The notes beneath the pieces are model-generated. The model did not search any database, was not told where the DNA came from, and worked only from the letters and a program-made list of their open reading frames with translations. The translations under genes and the position numbers were made by a program. Shown piece by piece: positions 10,785 through 23,264 of a stretch of 64,000 bases of DNA. Numbering within the stretch: position 1 is the first letter of the stretch; each line of letters begins with the position of its first letter. The DNA is from Mallotus nudiflorus (taxonomy: Eukaryota; Streptophyta; Magnoliopsida; Malpighiales; Euphorbiaceae), in the NCBI GenBank assembly GCA_947683625.1, contig CANTUR010000644.1:1663501-1727500 (forward strand). Reading direction: 5' to 3'.

Positions 10785-12858
10785 TGAGCAACCTGAGCTC
10801 TCAAGTGAAAGAGCTTTTTTGATAATTACTCCCTCTGGAAAGGTTCATGAGGATCTTTGTATTTTATTTTTGATGGACATGGAAACCTTATCGAATAGGG
10901 ATAAATGATTGGTCTTGGGAAGAACGAGATGCCTTTTTTTAATTTATGGAATCGCCACTCAATTTTTATAAAATCAAGAAAAAAAAGGGACAACATCAGG
11001 TCACTCAATAAGTATTGCCCCTAATAAAGTTTTTCAGGTTCAGGGGATCACATTTACTTTTTGACTATTTCTTATTATACGATATTCAATGTATAGCTAT
11101 TGCAATACCCTAGTTTTGGTAATGACAGTTTGTATAGCATTCACACAATACATCAGATAATGGAAGATAATAAAGCTAAAATATCATTATTACATCATTT
11201 TCCTAATAAAATATATATAAAAGGAAAAAGGTATTATGGAGAAGTAAATCTAACTTAGACGTAATGAACCTACAAGGTTAACACGACAATGCACGTACTT
11301 GCTCGATCATATGAATAATGTGATAAGCAATGGGCACTCAATCATTTGAAAGAGTAAGTAAAATGTACACAATCATGCATGTTTGTAGTGATTATTTATG
11401 CTATGATGATATATGATGATGATATATAGGATGCATGATGACATCATTGGACTAAGAACATGATGACTCTATTTTGAAATATGAACTTTCACATTATTAA
11501 TATTTACGGTGTGATTTCATGTTTTAAAACTAGAGGATGTAGGATGATAATATGAAATGAGTAAAACAAAGCCTAAATTATTCATATAGCATGCAAATTT
11601 CTAGTCTCATCATGCAAGCATAATAAATTTCATAAATGATGGTGACAATAAAGCAAAATGCATTGCAATAAAATAAATGTGCTAAAATGATTATGTGTTC
11701 CTCAGATTCAACTGAGCTTGTTTGAGTTTTAAAGCTTTAGCTTCGAGGGATTATCAAGCTTTCCTTGTCGAGAGGTTCAAAATGATGTGTAAAATGATGC
11801 TAGTTGGTATAACTTTAACGCATGCTTTGATAAAGATAAGGCTAGATTTAGTAGAAGGGAGGCCTAATAACCTAAGGAAAATGCAATGGGAGAGCTAAAA
11901 CTATTTAGAAGTGGGTTTCCAGCATCTTCAAGCAGATAAATTTTTGAGTGTGTGTATGTGTTTTCCTCTTACTCCCCCTTTAAAATGAGGTATGGAGACA
12001 CATATTTATTGTAAAAAAACTGAGGAAGAGGGGGTTATGTGTATGGTCATATGCGCATCCCTAGGACGAAGCATGTGGCCACGCGAAGTGCTTACGACTG
12101 CTCGCTTGGCACATGGTCACATGCACTTTCACATATTATGCATGCAATTCAAGGATTTTTTTGGCTATTTTAAGGTTAGTTCCTTAGGTTTTTGGGCTTT
12201 CTGGATGTGTTTCTAAAGTCTTTTTTGTCTAATTTGGCCTCAATTTTAGCGCATGACACCTAGGGGTGTTCATGGCTACACATACACTTCTAAGCGATGC
12301 GCGTTAATCCTCAGGTTATTTTGGACCATTCTAGGATCACTTTCAAAGGTTTTGAAGTCTTCTAAGCATATTCCTAAAGTCCGTTCTATTTAATTCTGTT
12401 TTGAATTTAGTGCATTACACCTAGGGGTGTTCATGGCTACACTCACACTTCTAAGTGATGCACGTTAATCCTCAGGTTATTTTGGACTATTTTAGGACCA
12501 CTTCTAGAGGTTTTAGAGCCTTCTGAATGTGTTTTCAAAGTTTTTTTTTTATCAAAAAAAATTTCCATTTTTTTCATGAAGTTGGGTCCTGATCTGATGA
12601 AATGAACATTGGCTCAACAAACTGTGTGTTATGAGAGAAGATTACTTGAAATAATCCTCTTATTGTTCTGATAATTTGTATTTCATAAGTTTAAAGTGCA
12701 ACTTAATGGCTCGGTGATCAATTTTTCACATTGGTGGGATTGGTTAGGTTTTAAGGTTGCACACTTTATGGGTGTTACGAATGAGCAATCTCTAGTCTTT
12801 TTGAAGATTCATTTCATCATTGGACCTTTTTAGAGATAGTCAAATTTAAGGTTTGACA
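10785..12858 (-). mobile_element. Minus-strand Tat element, 3' LTR
   Basis: On the plus strand this copy begins TGAGCAACCTGAGC and matches TGAGTGGCCCGAGC at 34310; the homology continues for about 2 kb with many substitutions. Its inner end is near CAAATTTAAGGTTTGACA, placed to within about 15 bp because the two copies diverge there. Confidence 0.8.
12249..12545. repeat. 160-bp direct duplication inside the Tat LTR
   Basis: A block beginning near AGCGCATGACACCTAGG is repeated about 160 bp later as AGTGCATTACACCTAGG, with matching downstream text such as TAATCCTCAGGTTATTTTGG. The other LTR has the same two-copy structure at about 35674-35960, so the duplication predates insertion. Confidence 0.75.
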
Positions 12859-13069
12859 ATTGCAACCTACTTCATGTATGTTTCGTAGCCACCTAGTGCT
12901 AGTGTCAATATATGCGTGTGTTGTATATCCACCTAGCGATAATGTTAATACACACGAAGTAAATGCAAAGATGCAAAAAATAATTTTCTAAGAGAGAGGC
13001 ACTTACTTGAGTGTTATGTTGTTGTGGTTTTATTGTTATTGTTATTTTGTGATTCGGCTATCACACAAG

Positions 13070-13230
13070 ATACAGTTCAGGATGCATGCAAGATGCAATT
13101 TTGTGATTCTCACAAGGATGCAATTATAGGATTCATGCAAGATATAATTTTATGATTCACACAATATATAGTTTTAGGATTAATGAAAAATGATGCAATT
13201 TAGGGTTCATGCAATGATACAATTTCCACA
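13070..13230. repeat. Degenerate ~24-26-bp tandem repeats
   Basis: Variants of a GATGCAATTTTGTGATTCACACAA-like unit, each 23-27 bp, follow one another six to seven times. They lie between the LTR and the 39-bp minisatellite, in the 3' untranslated part of the minus-strand Tat element. Confidence 0.65.
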
Positions 13231-13353
13231 CAAATTATTCAAGAAAGTGAGATAAGCGCATGATAGGTATATGCAAGCATGCGCATGAAATGCAACTACT
13301 ATCCCTTTCAGGCATTGTACTTAACACTCTCTAGTTATAGAAGTAATGTCATT

Positions 13354-13548
13354 ATAACCTCTTCTAGTGTTAGGAGAATGACTATTGTCACTATAACCTA
13401 TTCCAGTGTTAGGCGAATATATACTATCATTATAACCTCTTCTGGTGTCAAACAAATAGATACTACTACTATAACCTCTTTCGGTGTTAGGTGAATAGGT
13501 ACTACCACTATAACCCCATCTGGTGTCAGGCGAACATATTGGTTGTGA
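13354..13548. repeat. 39-bp minisatellite, five units
   Basis: Five units of exactly 39 bp, each starting ATAACC and containing GGTGTYAGG-like cores, lie head to tail with moderate divergence. Because 39 is a multiple of three, the array stays open in several frames on both strands and produces long repetitive frames that should not be taken as genes. It sits about 640 bp upstream of the antisense mobile-domain gene. Confidence 0.85.
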
Positions 13549-14189
13549 TTATGATCATTGTGATTGATGTAATATGTCCTTCTCTTTTTTCCTTTTGGTT
13601 GTATTGAGTCCCTTATTATGATTGAAGTTCTTGTAAATGTTTTATTAATTGTGGTTGGTGATGATAACTTTTGAATTTTGTTGGTTTGAAGTCCTCCTTT
13701 ATTAATCTTGGTCAGTGATGATGCAGTAATGATGATGTCATCACTGAGCATGTTGTAGATATTAATTTGATGATTTTGAGCAACATATCCTTTTAATGAT
13801 TCTTCCCTATTTCTTCTTTCAGGAGGTGCTGAATTTTTTAAAAATGGTGAGGCTACATGCAGTGTCTTTAGACATATGTAGTCCATATCAGTGTGCTATT
13901 ATGCAAGTTTGGTGCATGTCTTATGTTTAAATGAAGGTTTAGGACCAGAGAAATGAGTGTGCAAATTCTTAGGGTAAGCATATAACCATACGGGAGTGCG
14001 TGGAGGGGGGAAGTGTGCATGGCCACGCACCTTCCCCACTTTGGTATATTTAAGACATGCATTTTTTAGGTTCAGGGAGGCTTCTTCTGGTCTTCTTTGA
14101 GTGTTTTTCATCTTTTCTTAACCCTTTCAAGTTTTTGGTGTTTCCTATTCTACTTTTAGTTATGAAGTGTTTATTTTCTTTTGCATAAA

Positions 14190-16812
14190 ATGGAGTTCCC
14201 CAACATTCCTGAGGGTCTGGAGGATATATTTATTAATTTTGATGTCGAGGGTGACTTCACGAAGGCTATTAGAGCTAGGACATCTACTATGGGGACTAGT
14301 ACTGATGGCCCATCTGGTACTTGGAGTCCTCAGTCATCTAGGCTTTTTCGAGGAGATTCATTCCCTGTGGTTCATAGTCTAGAGACTCACGCTTAGGCTC
14401 ATCATCATTGTTAGGTAGGTTTTCCTTTGTCCTCCATATTTTTTTAAGTTATTTAGTTATATGTGTTGCTGTTTATTAGCTCTTGCTATATTTTTTAATT
14501 AAGGTTATTATAGATGTAGTTCTATACCTCTTGTTATGTCTATTAATCCGTAGTTTTATTATAAATGTTGACAATCTGATAGCTCTTGCTTTATTTTTGG
14601 TTCTTAATGTGATTGTCTACTAGCGCTTACTATGATGCTTTTTTTAACTTTTATTATTAATCTGATCTTGTTAAAGGACAAAGAGAAAGATGTGTTAGTA
14701 TTTTAGTAATTATGTAGATTCTTGATAGCATACCTATTGTTTATAGCCTTGTAGGTATGTTACTGTGTTGCCTAGCAGTTTCAACAAGGTCAACACACAC
14801 TATCAGGGTCTCTCATTATATGTGAAGCAAATGGTTGCTGGGAAGGGCTTCGATGGGATTGTGTCCACACTGTTTTATGACTTGTATGCATTGAGTCACA
14901 TCACTTGCCTATTAGAGAGATGGCCATCACTCCTCTAGATTCTGCTGTTATCACAGGCTTGAGCTTTTTTGGGGAGCTTGTTCCTTTTAGTGAGGAGGAG
15001 TGTTCTTCTACAGTGGTGACGAGGTGCCTTACCACAGAGTTGCTTGGGGTGACTACCCCTATGATACCTCACTCGTTATACGAAGTTTGTTTCTTATGTA
15101 TAGATGATGTATGATGTCAGCCTTGTTTTTATAGAGCAGTTAGCTCGTTGCTTCTTGTTTTACTCGTTGAGTGTTGTCGTCTTCCTGAATCCTTTGAGTA
15201 TAGGTAGTCTGTGGTTGTTACCTATCCTAAGGGACCTGGATAGCTTATCAAGGTACTGTTGGGGCACTACCGCTTTTGCCCATATGTACTCAGGTCTAGA
15301 TGTAGCATGCTGAGGTGGCTCGAGGATTACAGATGCTTATTTATGCTGGATGTGAGTGAGAGTTCTTGTATTTATCATTTTTCTCATTATCTTTTACTTA
15401 TTTTTTATGACTTTCTAAGTTCTTATTTTAATAGATTTGGGCTTATGAGTTTAGTGTTCTTTCTCGTCTGACTGTCAAGCATCTCTTGGAGGATGGTTTT
15501 CCTCATTATTCCTGCTGGATTAGGAAGACTACTAATTTGATTAAGGATTGCACAATGGCTTGGGACTACATGGGTAGGTTGTCCTCTAAACAGGTATGTA
15601 CGATTCTTATTGTGTTGGTTATTTTGTTTTTCGGAGATTCTTCATTCATTTTTTCTTTTTAAGTAAATCTTCCTTCACTAGTAGGTGGTGACGTCACATT
15701 TGTCGATAGAGATGGTGACAACATGTAGCTAATAGAGAGGTGAGTGCTGCTCCCTAACCTTACTGGAAAGGTGTGGTATTAGGCGAGCAAGTCCATCATT
15801 GGTGGGATGGTCCGTTTGTAAGGAGAGTCCCTATTCCTCCTCATGATGACATGTTCTAGGGCCATGAGCTTAATAGGGATGAGATTGCTGCTACTATAAT
15901 AGGATATCCTTCTGAGAGTCTTTTAGAGGGTGCAGGCTCTCTTTATGTCGATGTGTTGATCACATAGCTGATTGATGTTGTGGCTAGTGGCTTCTTTCCT
16001 CTGCCTCCACCTCCTTAGGCAGATGGGTCTAGTCCTTCAGATTCAAGGATTAGGCCATCACACAGATCATCGAGAGTTACTTCTTTTGATTTGGTAGGCT
16101 TTTATTCTTTTTTTTTGTACAAGTATGTAACAAAATTTGCTAGTAATAAGCTGTAATAGATATGGTTATGGGGACTTACCTACAACGATGGGGATCTCGT
16201 CAAAAGAGATCTAAATCCCACTTTAAGGAGGATGAGGGAACGTTCCATACTAACGTGACTACCCATACTAGCAGTATGGCTTCTAGTAGTACCATTCTTA
16301 GGGACTTGATGGTTAAGTCAACCTTGGTTCTATCTGGGATGGACATCTTTAGTGGAGGAGTGTATCTTGATTCGCCTCCTCCTAGCTTTCCTTAGTAAGA
16401 TGTTATCCCTCTTGACACTTCCTATGGTCTTGCTTTATTTTAGTTATTTTGCCCTTGTTTCACCTATTTGTTGACTGGTGCTTAACTTATTTGCTTATTT
16501 TTTATAGATCTCTATCTCTTCTAGCCAATACTGGTATACTATTGTAAAGAGTACATAACAGCACTTTATGGAGTTTACAAGCAATCAAAAGGTATGCCTT
16601 TTTTTATTGTACCTATTTATTTATGAAAATGTTTTATGTATGCATGTACGATATGTAATTTTCATGTAATGCAGGTTGAACATCTCCATGCTAGTCGTGA
16701 GTAGGAGAAAGAGCATATAGCTTATCATGATCATTTTGGTGAGCTAGAGTCACAGCTAGCATCTTTCGTGATGAACGATGAGGAGCATGGATCAAATGAT
16801 GAGGATGCTTGA
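14190..16812 (+). pseudogene. Antisense plant mobile domain (PMD) gene inside Tat element, broken
   Basis: ATG at 14190 opens MEFPNIPEGLEDIFINFD, ending at a TAG (14394). After an AT-rich, intron-like gap come NTHYQGLSLYVKQMVAGKG (from about 14793), REMAITPLDSAVITGLSFFG (about 14914), and RDLDSLSRYCWGTTAFAHMY (about 15227). These match the pattern of the plant mobile domain (aminotransferase-like, PMD), including ITPLDxAxITGL and the W-G-xxxxxxxY helix. Later exons lie at about 15434-15590 (ends in a GTATGT donor), 15682-16095 and 16150-16395, and an acidic tail at 16675-16812. At least one frameshift (about 14900) and several TAG stops break it. PMD proteins are linked to plant transposable elements and silencing factors such as MAIL1/MAIN. 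The gene runs opposite to the host element's pol. It is probably an additional ORF of the Tat family, but a captured host gene is possible. Confidence 0.7.
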
Positions 16813-17074
16813 GCAGGATTGATGCTTGCTTTTAATGGTAACCATGCCTGATGTAGTTATTTTGGGAACTAGGTGTAGGGCCTTTTGGCTTGTGGTTGCT
16901 TTGTTGTATTATTTTCCTGAGGCTATGGACTCTAGGTTTATATCTGGGCATTTGTCTTGCATATGTTGTATGATACATGCATAATGATGACTGAAGTATA
17001 TATGCTTCTTATTGTATGTCATTGCTATACCTAGTGATTTTTTTCATTACTATTGTCTATCTCTTTAATTTTCT

Positions 17075-17200
17075 CTCTTTTGCCTAAGGCATCTCCTTTC
17101 AAAACTTTTTGCACTTAGTTGGGTTTTCTTTTTTTTTTTCCTTCCCTCTTTTGTCTAGGGTGTCTCCTCTTAGATCTCTTAACACCTAGTTGGGCTCTTT
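17075..17200. repeat. Two ~70-bp repeats with pyrimidine runs
   Basis: CTTTTGCCTAAGGCATCTCC...TTAGTTGGG and CTTTTGTCTAGGGTGTCTCC...CTAGTTGGG are two diverged copies about 70 bp apart, each followed by a T run. They lie just inside the region interrupted by the plus-strand Tat element. Role unknown. Confidence 0.5.
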
Positions 17201-17397
17201 TTTTTTAGGCTTTGACGATAGTGGTTGATCTCGAGGAGAGAGTTTAGACAAGATGGTAAAAACTATGGTCATGTAATGAAAGAAAATGCAAAGCATGTTT
17301 AATATAATTCATGATGACAAAATGTGTTGCACTTTTTCAAAGACATTTTGCATAAATTGGCAATCATTCTCATTTCACTGAAATCATTTAAGAAGAG

Positions 17398-19567
17398 TGT
17401 AAGCACCCAATTTCAGCATGCAATTGTGCAAAATTATGACATAAGCCCCTATGATGAAATTTATTCAAAAATTGAAGTTAGTTGTTAATTTTCTAGACTT
17501 TATGGATTAAATTGCAACATTTTTTTAGGATTTGATTACAATGAAGTCAATTTTGAGGGGTTTTTTGGTAATTAAAAGTTAAAAAAAAAGGTCGGCATTG
17601 GTGTAATGCCGATTGGCATTGCATAATGCCAACACATAAAAGTCCCATTTTTCAAATTTTCATGTATTTTTTCTTATTTTTTATCGATTTTTTTAGTATT
17701 TTGATTGGTTGAAAATTCAATTTTTTCATTATTATTATCTAATAATTTTTTTTAACAAGTTCAAAATGTGTAAGAAGATTTTGAAATAAAAAAACACTAT
17801 CAAATGTATTCTGTTCCTCCGAAGAAGGAAGTCAGTACACAGGCAGACTCTGCATTTAAAAGCAGAGTCTGCATGCGTGCGAGAACAGAGAGGAAAAAAG
17901 AGGGGAGATTGGGCTTGGAGACTCACACATAGAGATAAAAAAAAGATGAAAGAAAAAAAATAGAAAGATTGTGAAAGAGAGAAGAGATTTATGCAAAAAA
18001 AAACTTATCGCATAAGAAAACCCTAAAAATCTAGATGCGAAGAACCCCTCACACACACCCTTCTCTTTTAAAACCCTAATTTTGGATACTGTCAATGTTT
18101 TTTATCACAATCAAGTCCCAATCCAAAATCAAATCAATATTGAGTCAATTTTAACGGTGATAATCCAATCTGAGGGGTTATCTCAAAGCATTTGTACAAC
18201 ATCTAAAATCATCAGTGTTCTTTTCTATTCCATTCTTTTCTATTCTTTTATTTCTTCATGATTTCTTATTTTTATTATGTTATTGATTTGAGTATTAAAT
18301 TTTACTAATTTTTCTAATTTTTTTGTTTTTTTAATTTTCATGTCTGAATATGGATTGAGGATGTTGCTGCTTGTGTTTAAACTGAACAGAAGGTCCATGG
18401 AATGCCATGGAAGAACTTGTGTTATTTTTCAATAGAATTTAGGGTTTTATCTTTATTTTTCATTTTGGTATTCTGTATAGTTATTTTAATTCATGGATGT
18501 ATAATTGTTTAATTTTAATTTTTGTAAGTAGTTTGTAATAGCCCCAGTAGTGGGGATAGTGAAAGATTTAATTTTTTGCGTTTAAATTCAATTAGTAATT
18601 AGGTTCAATTGCATAAAAAATCAATAAAAATCAATGGTGGTAGTAGCTTAATTTAGGGTTCACATGTAATTGATTTAGGTTTTTTTTAGAAAATCACTAT
18701 AATGTATGTTTGATCCTTTGTTTTATGTTTTATTTGTTTTGGGTTGTGCTTTTTTGGATTTTTATATTATTTTAGGCTCGAATCCCACGCTTAGGTCCAA
18801 CTCACTTTAAATAGGCTTAAAAATTGGTTTAGGGATTTAAACAATTAAAATCAATTTAGGCCTATTAGGTTAATTAGATTTTGGGCCCACTTAGTTAATT
18901 AAAACTTGTTTAGACTTAGTTCAGCCCACTTAATTTCATTTATTTTAAAATAAATAAACCTAGGCCCACGTTTCACTTTAAATAAAACCAAGTTATACTT
19001 AGGCCCACTAATTTAATTTTCCTTTAAAATTAATAGATTTAAGCCCCATTTTTTAGACAAAGTAAAATAAATAGATCCATGTTCACTAATTAATAAAAAA
19101 ATGTAAGCCCACCTTTAGTCCCATTCTCACTTGTATATAAAATGTAAATCTAGCTAACTTTTTAATAAAATTAACATAGTTTAAACTTAGGGACAACAAA
19201 ATCTTAAGTGCATTTTATGTGTGTAATTATATTGACTAGACACCTAGGGTTAGATGGATGTCAAATAGGGTTTAAATAAAATTTCATATAATTAGAGGAT
19301 GAAATAATCATTTATAAAATTATTCTAAATGAACACGAGACTAAGAGAAGTTAGTATTTCGTTCCCAGAATCTCATGGTGGTGGTGCTAACATTCTTTTA
19401 AAGAATTGAGTACCACCAATCAAATTGTCCTAGTTATTATCCTGGGTGGCAACTCCTCTTCTCGACGCTATAACTTTGTGACATAGAAGTGTGTTCCTAA
19501 GGCCCTGAGCCTAAACAGTGTCACGTTTGCTAAAATTTTGGACGCGTGCTAAACCCCACTGTCTACA
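17398..19567 (+). mobile_element. Plus-strand Tat element, 5' LTR
   Basis: The 2170-bp LTR has TG..CA ends (TGTAAGCACCC to GTCTACA). The final 729 bp (18839-19567) are repeated at 25969-26697 with roughly one change in 15 to 20 bases by eye, which fixes its right end. No gene lies within it. Confidence 0.87.
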
Positions 19568-19568
19568 G

Positions 19569-19586
19569 TGGCAACTCCACTAGGGA
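19569..19586 (+). other. Tat primer-binding site (plus strand)
   Basis: TGGCAACTCCACTAGGGA begins one base after the LTR end. It closely matches the PBS of the surrounding minus-strand Tat element, TGGCAAATCCACTTGGGA. Ogre/Tat elements typically use a tRNA-Arg primer; that tRNA assignment is from family knowledge, not tested here. Confidence 0.8.
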
Positions 19587-20552
19587 TAAGAGATACTGAT
19601 TCTACTTGTGTTCTTTAGAATTATTTTATCGATTATTATTTCATTCTTGCATTCATTCTACATGTCCCTACTAAACCAATGGCATTGGTTTATAATTCCA
19701 TGATTCCATTAGCTTCATGGAGTTGTAGATTGGCTAACCATCATTTTTAGCCTTAACTCGGTTCAAAAGAGATTACTGAGCTCATTTGACCAGAGTCTGT
19801 AACCCAAGTCCTTAAGGGGGGTAATCTTCTCTCGAGTTGGTAAAAGATGTTGGGCCCCTTTGACCTTGGCTTGTAATTCAAAGTCCATACTGGAGAGCAC
19901 CTTACTAAGGGAACCTTAACTTTTTCACCAGACCTTAACCACATATAATGACCTAGTTACTTCCCCTAGGATTTTACCCAAAGTGCTTGTTTATTTGAAA
20001 TTGCCATAAGGTATTTCTATTTATAAAAGCCTAGGCCTATACCTTTGAAGTTCATTTAGGCTAATAAGGATTAAACTAGACCTTTATATTTAGAAATACT
20101 GCTTTTGTTCTTTTTCTTTTAAGAGAGATTTGGCATGCGCATCGGCTCTTAATATCCCATGTTGATATGAAGTCCAAGACCAAAAATCCTAGGAAAATAA
20201 ACTCGTCATTAAACATGTGTGTGGGAGAAATAAGGTTGGAAGGTTTACCTACATGATGTCCTGTTGATTGCTTCTTGATACTTGCTACTTGCTAAGTGCT
20301 TGCTTGCTACATAAACACTTGCATCATGCATACATGCATACATATAGTCCATGCATCATACTAACACCTTCTTTTGCAGCCATCATTGATTCATCTGGGT
20401 CTTCTCATGTCTAGGGACTAAGAGGTGGCAGATTGACCAAAATATATCTAAGCCCAAAGTCAATAGCTCAAGAGATCCTTCAAGAACTAGAGAAGATTCC
20501 AATCAATCCATTATTCCTATAAGCTAAACCAACTCAGACTGAACGAACTGAA

Positions 20553-21900
20553 ATGGAACAACAACCAGAGATATGGACCTTAGAGGACATTAAAGGAGCT
20601 TGATGGATGACATGAGAGCTATGATGCAAGATGAACTAAGACAGGCTTTGCCCGGACTAGTACAACCTGTTGTTGGACAATTACTTGCTGCTACTATTGA
20701 ATAGCCACCTACTGTAGGAGCTCCACCTGTTACTGTAGCTCCTCTACCTACTGTTAGCAATGCTGAGGGACAACCTACAGCTAGAAATGTGCCTGCTACT
20801 GATGTGAGACTAGAAGACATTGAAAACTACATGGTAGAAAAGGCGAAAAGAGAGTCACTTGAATTGGTCCATGATCATGAGTCCAAGCAGATGCAAGCAC
20901 TGACTCAGAAAATGTTCAAGATGGAAGAGCTTATTAGAGGACAAGGAATGGGGTATTCTTTTGACATTGATGACATGCTGCAAATGGAAGAGATAAGTTG
21001 CCTGAAAAATTCTAAATGCCTCAGCTGCAAAAGTTTGATGGCAGAGGAGATCTAAGGATTCATTTGAGTCAATACATCACAACCATGAGCACTACTTAAG
21101 CACCATTGTTAGTAGTTGCTAGGTTGTTTGTACTATCACTAGAGGGAATGACTGTAAATTGGTATCATGGGTTAGAAAAGTATTTTAGGGCTGACAGGAA
21201 GGAACTATGTACTGCATTCTTGAAATAATATGATTATAACACTTGATTGGAAGTGTCTATTAGGGATCTGGAATTGACTAAGGAAAAACCCAATGAGTCC
21301 TTTTCTGATTTCCTAATTAGATTCATGAATAAGGTAAGACTAATGAAAAATAAACTGGCTGAAAGGATCAAGTTATGATAATTGTTCGTAATGTATCACC
21401 TAATTTAGTCGAAAGATTGAAAATGATGAACCCCAAAGACCTTCATAGATATATATGATAATGGTCTACAAGCTGAAGAGATAGAGAATAAGAAAAAGAA
21501 GAATTCAAGAGGCTCAATAATCTGAAATTACTCAACTAGGGGCACACAATGGGAAAGTACTAACTGAGCTATGGAGGTGCGTGTAGTTCAGCAGCCCCGA
21601 AGATTCTCCAACTTCAACTAACCACTCTCTAAAGTCCTAGAGAGACTAATCCAAAAAGGCCTACTTTGACCCTTAACCTTTTCTAAGCCACTAAACCCAA
21701 ATGTCTCTAGTTTTAACCCTAACAATTATTGTAAATTCCACCAAGCTGCTGGCCATCCCACATATAATTGTATTCGCCTAAAATATGAGATCCAAAACCT
21801 AAAACATGAGATAGGAAAAGAGACTGAATCATTGGAGTTACTGACATCTGGTATGACTCTAATGAAGAAAGCCTAAGTGATTTCGATGTCTAGAGTGATG
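20553..21900 (+). pseudogene. Tat gag, decayed (plus strand)
   Basis: ATG at 20553 opens MEQQPEIWTLEDIKGA and soon meets a TGA. Further on are a proline- and valine-rich segment, a charged region (DVRLEDIENYMVEKAKRES, about 20802) and the capsid core (QKFDGRGDLRIHLSQYI at about 21030, then a GMTVNWYHGL block near 21150 and FSDFLIRFMNKVR near 21300). These match the retrotransposon gag domain of the Tat clade. At least two frame changes and several stops break the coding. Gag would form the virus-like particle. Confidence 0.7.
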
Positions 21901-22097
21901 ATCCTAAAGTGAATCATGTCACTAGAAGTGGGAAGAATTATAAAGTAGCAGAAAAGAAAACGTAAAGAGAAATAAAAAGGGAAGAAATAGAAGATGCAGA
22001 GATAGAAGATGCAGAGATAAAAGAAGAACAAAAAGAGAATCTGATTTTGGAACAATTGAAGAAAGGCAAGGAAAATGTCAGAATTTAGGAATTACTG

Positions 22098-22679
22098 ATG
22101 CATTCAGGCAGCTATAGAAGAGCTCTTGTCAAAGCTTTATCGAACATGAATATTGAAACAGTCGCTACTCTAGAGGCTATGGTAGCAAAGGTTACAAAAA
22201 AGAAACACAAGCTGATAACGTTCTTAGATGATGACTTGCCTTTAGAAGGAAGAAATCATAACAAGGCATTATTTATCCCATCCGAGGTGAGGGGAAAGAG
22301 AACCAATTTTGCTATGGTCGATGATGGTTCTACTATTAATGTATATCCTTTGAAAATCCTACCTAACTTAGGTTTGAAAGCTAAAGACTTAACATATTCA
22401 AACCTCATAATCAGAGCTTATGATGACAGCACTAGGAATGTGGAGGGGACATTCCAAGCTCTGGTTAAAACAGGGCCTATGGAATCAACCATTGAGTTTA
22501 CCATGCTGGACATTCCAGTCACTTATGCCTTGTTGTTAGGATGGCCATGGTTCCATGCCTTAAGAGGGGTACCCTCAACTGTGCATCAAAAGATAACATT
22601 TCCTTATGAAGGAGAAGTTATGACCATGGAAGCTGGGACCAATGCTATTGTGGCATCCATATTGGATAAACAAAAATAA
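22098..22679 (+). pseudogene. Tat protease region (plus strand)
   Basis: A long open stretch includes DDDLPLEGRNHNKALFIP, then the active-site region FAMVDDGSTINVYPL and the downstream IEFTMLDIPVTYALLLGWPW. This order is the aspartic protease of Tat/Ogre elements, where the D-(D/S)-G triad sits after VMVD. Just downstream (about 22746-22805) MESMNYRLGRGLGKNEQ resembles the G-patch motif many Tat elements carry after protease. The stretch is open here, but the flanking frames are broken. Confidence 0.75.
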
Positions 22680-23264
22680 GTGTGTGCACCCCTAGGTTTC
22701 CAGATTGCTAGGATATTTGATGGGGCTGAAATGGATCCGAGAGTAGCAAAAATAATGGAGAGCATGAATTACCGGCTTGGACGAGGACTGGGGAAGAATG
22801 AACAAGTCCAGAATTCAAAAATTAAGATGACACAACAAGATTGGGTTTGACAAGGGAAGCAAAGCTAAAAAGTAAAAGGGCAAGGAAGAGACTTAATACA
22901 GAAAAGAGGAAGCTTAATGTAAAAGTTGGTCCTTTGAGATAGAACTTCATCAAGCCAAGGGAAGGAAAATACTATCTGGGAGCCAAGGAATTAGTCAATG
23001 TTGTTGGAGCAGATGTCCCTAGGTTTGAGATCTTCAAGGAGTAGATTGTGTAGAATCTAGTGAAGGACAACAAAGAGGAAGTGATGAAGCTGGTAGCTGA
23101 GAGGATGGCCAGTGCTGCTATTGAAGAGCTGTTGTGTCTACCACTTGAAGAGGAGCCACCCTAGGATTTAACTACTTTCATTAGTGATAGTTTTGTTGAT
23201 GTCTTTATGATGAAACTGATGTAATATTGTCCAGTCTGTTTGAGGACGAAAATTCTATTTTTCC

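Noticed and set aside
13021..13550. Repeat arrays considered as CRISPR
   Set aside because: Units are contiguous and degenerate with no unique spacers, in plant DNA.
13398..13886. 162-codon minus-strand frame
   Set aside because: It is mostly the 39-bp minisatellite read in frame plus AT-rich flank, with no recognisable domain.
14190..16812. Considered as a free-standing host gene
   Set aside because: It lies inside the bounds of the Tat element, between pol and LTR, so it is treated as element-borne.
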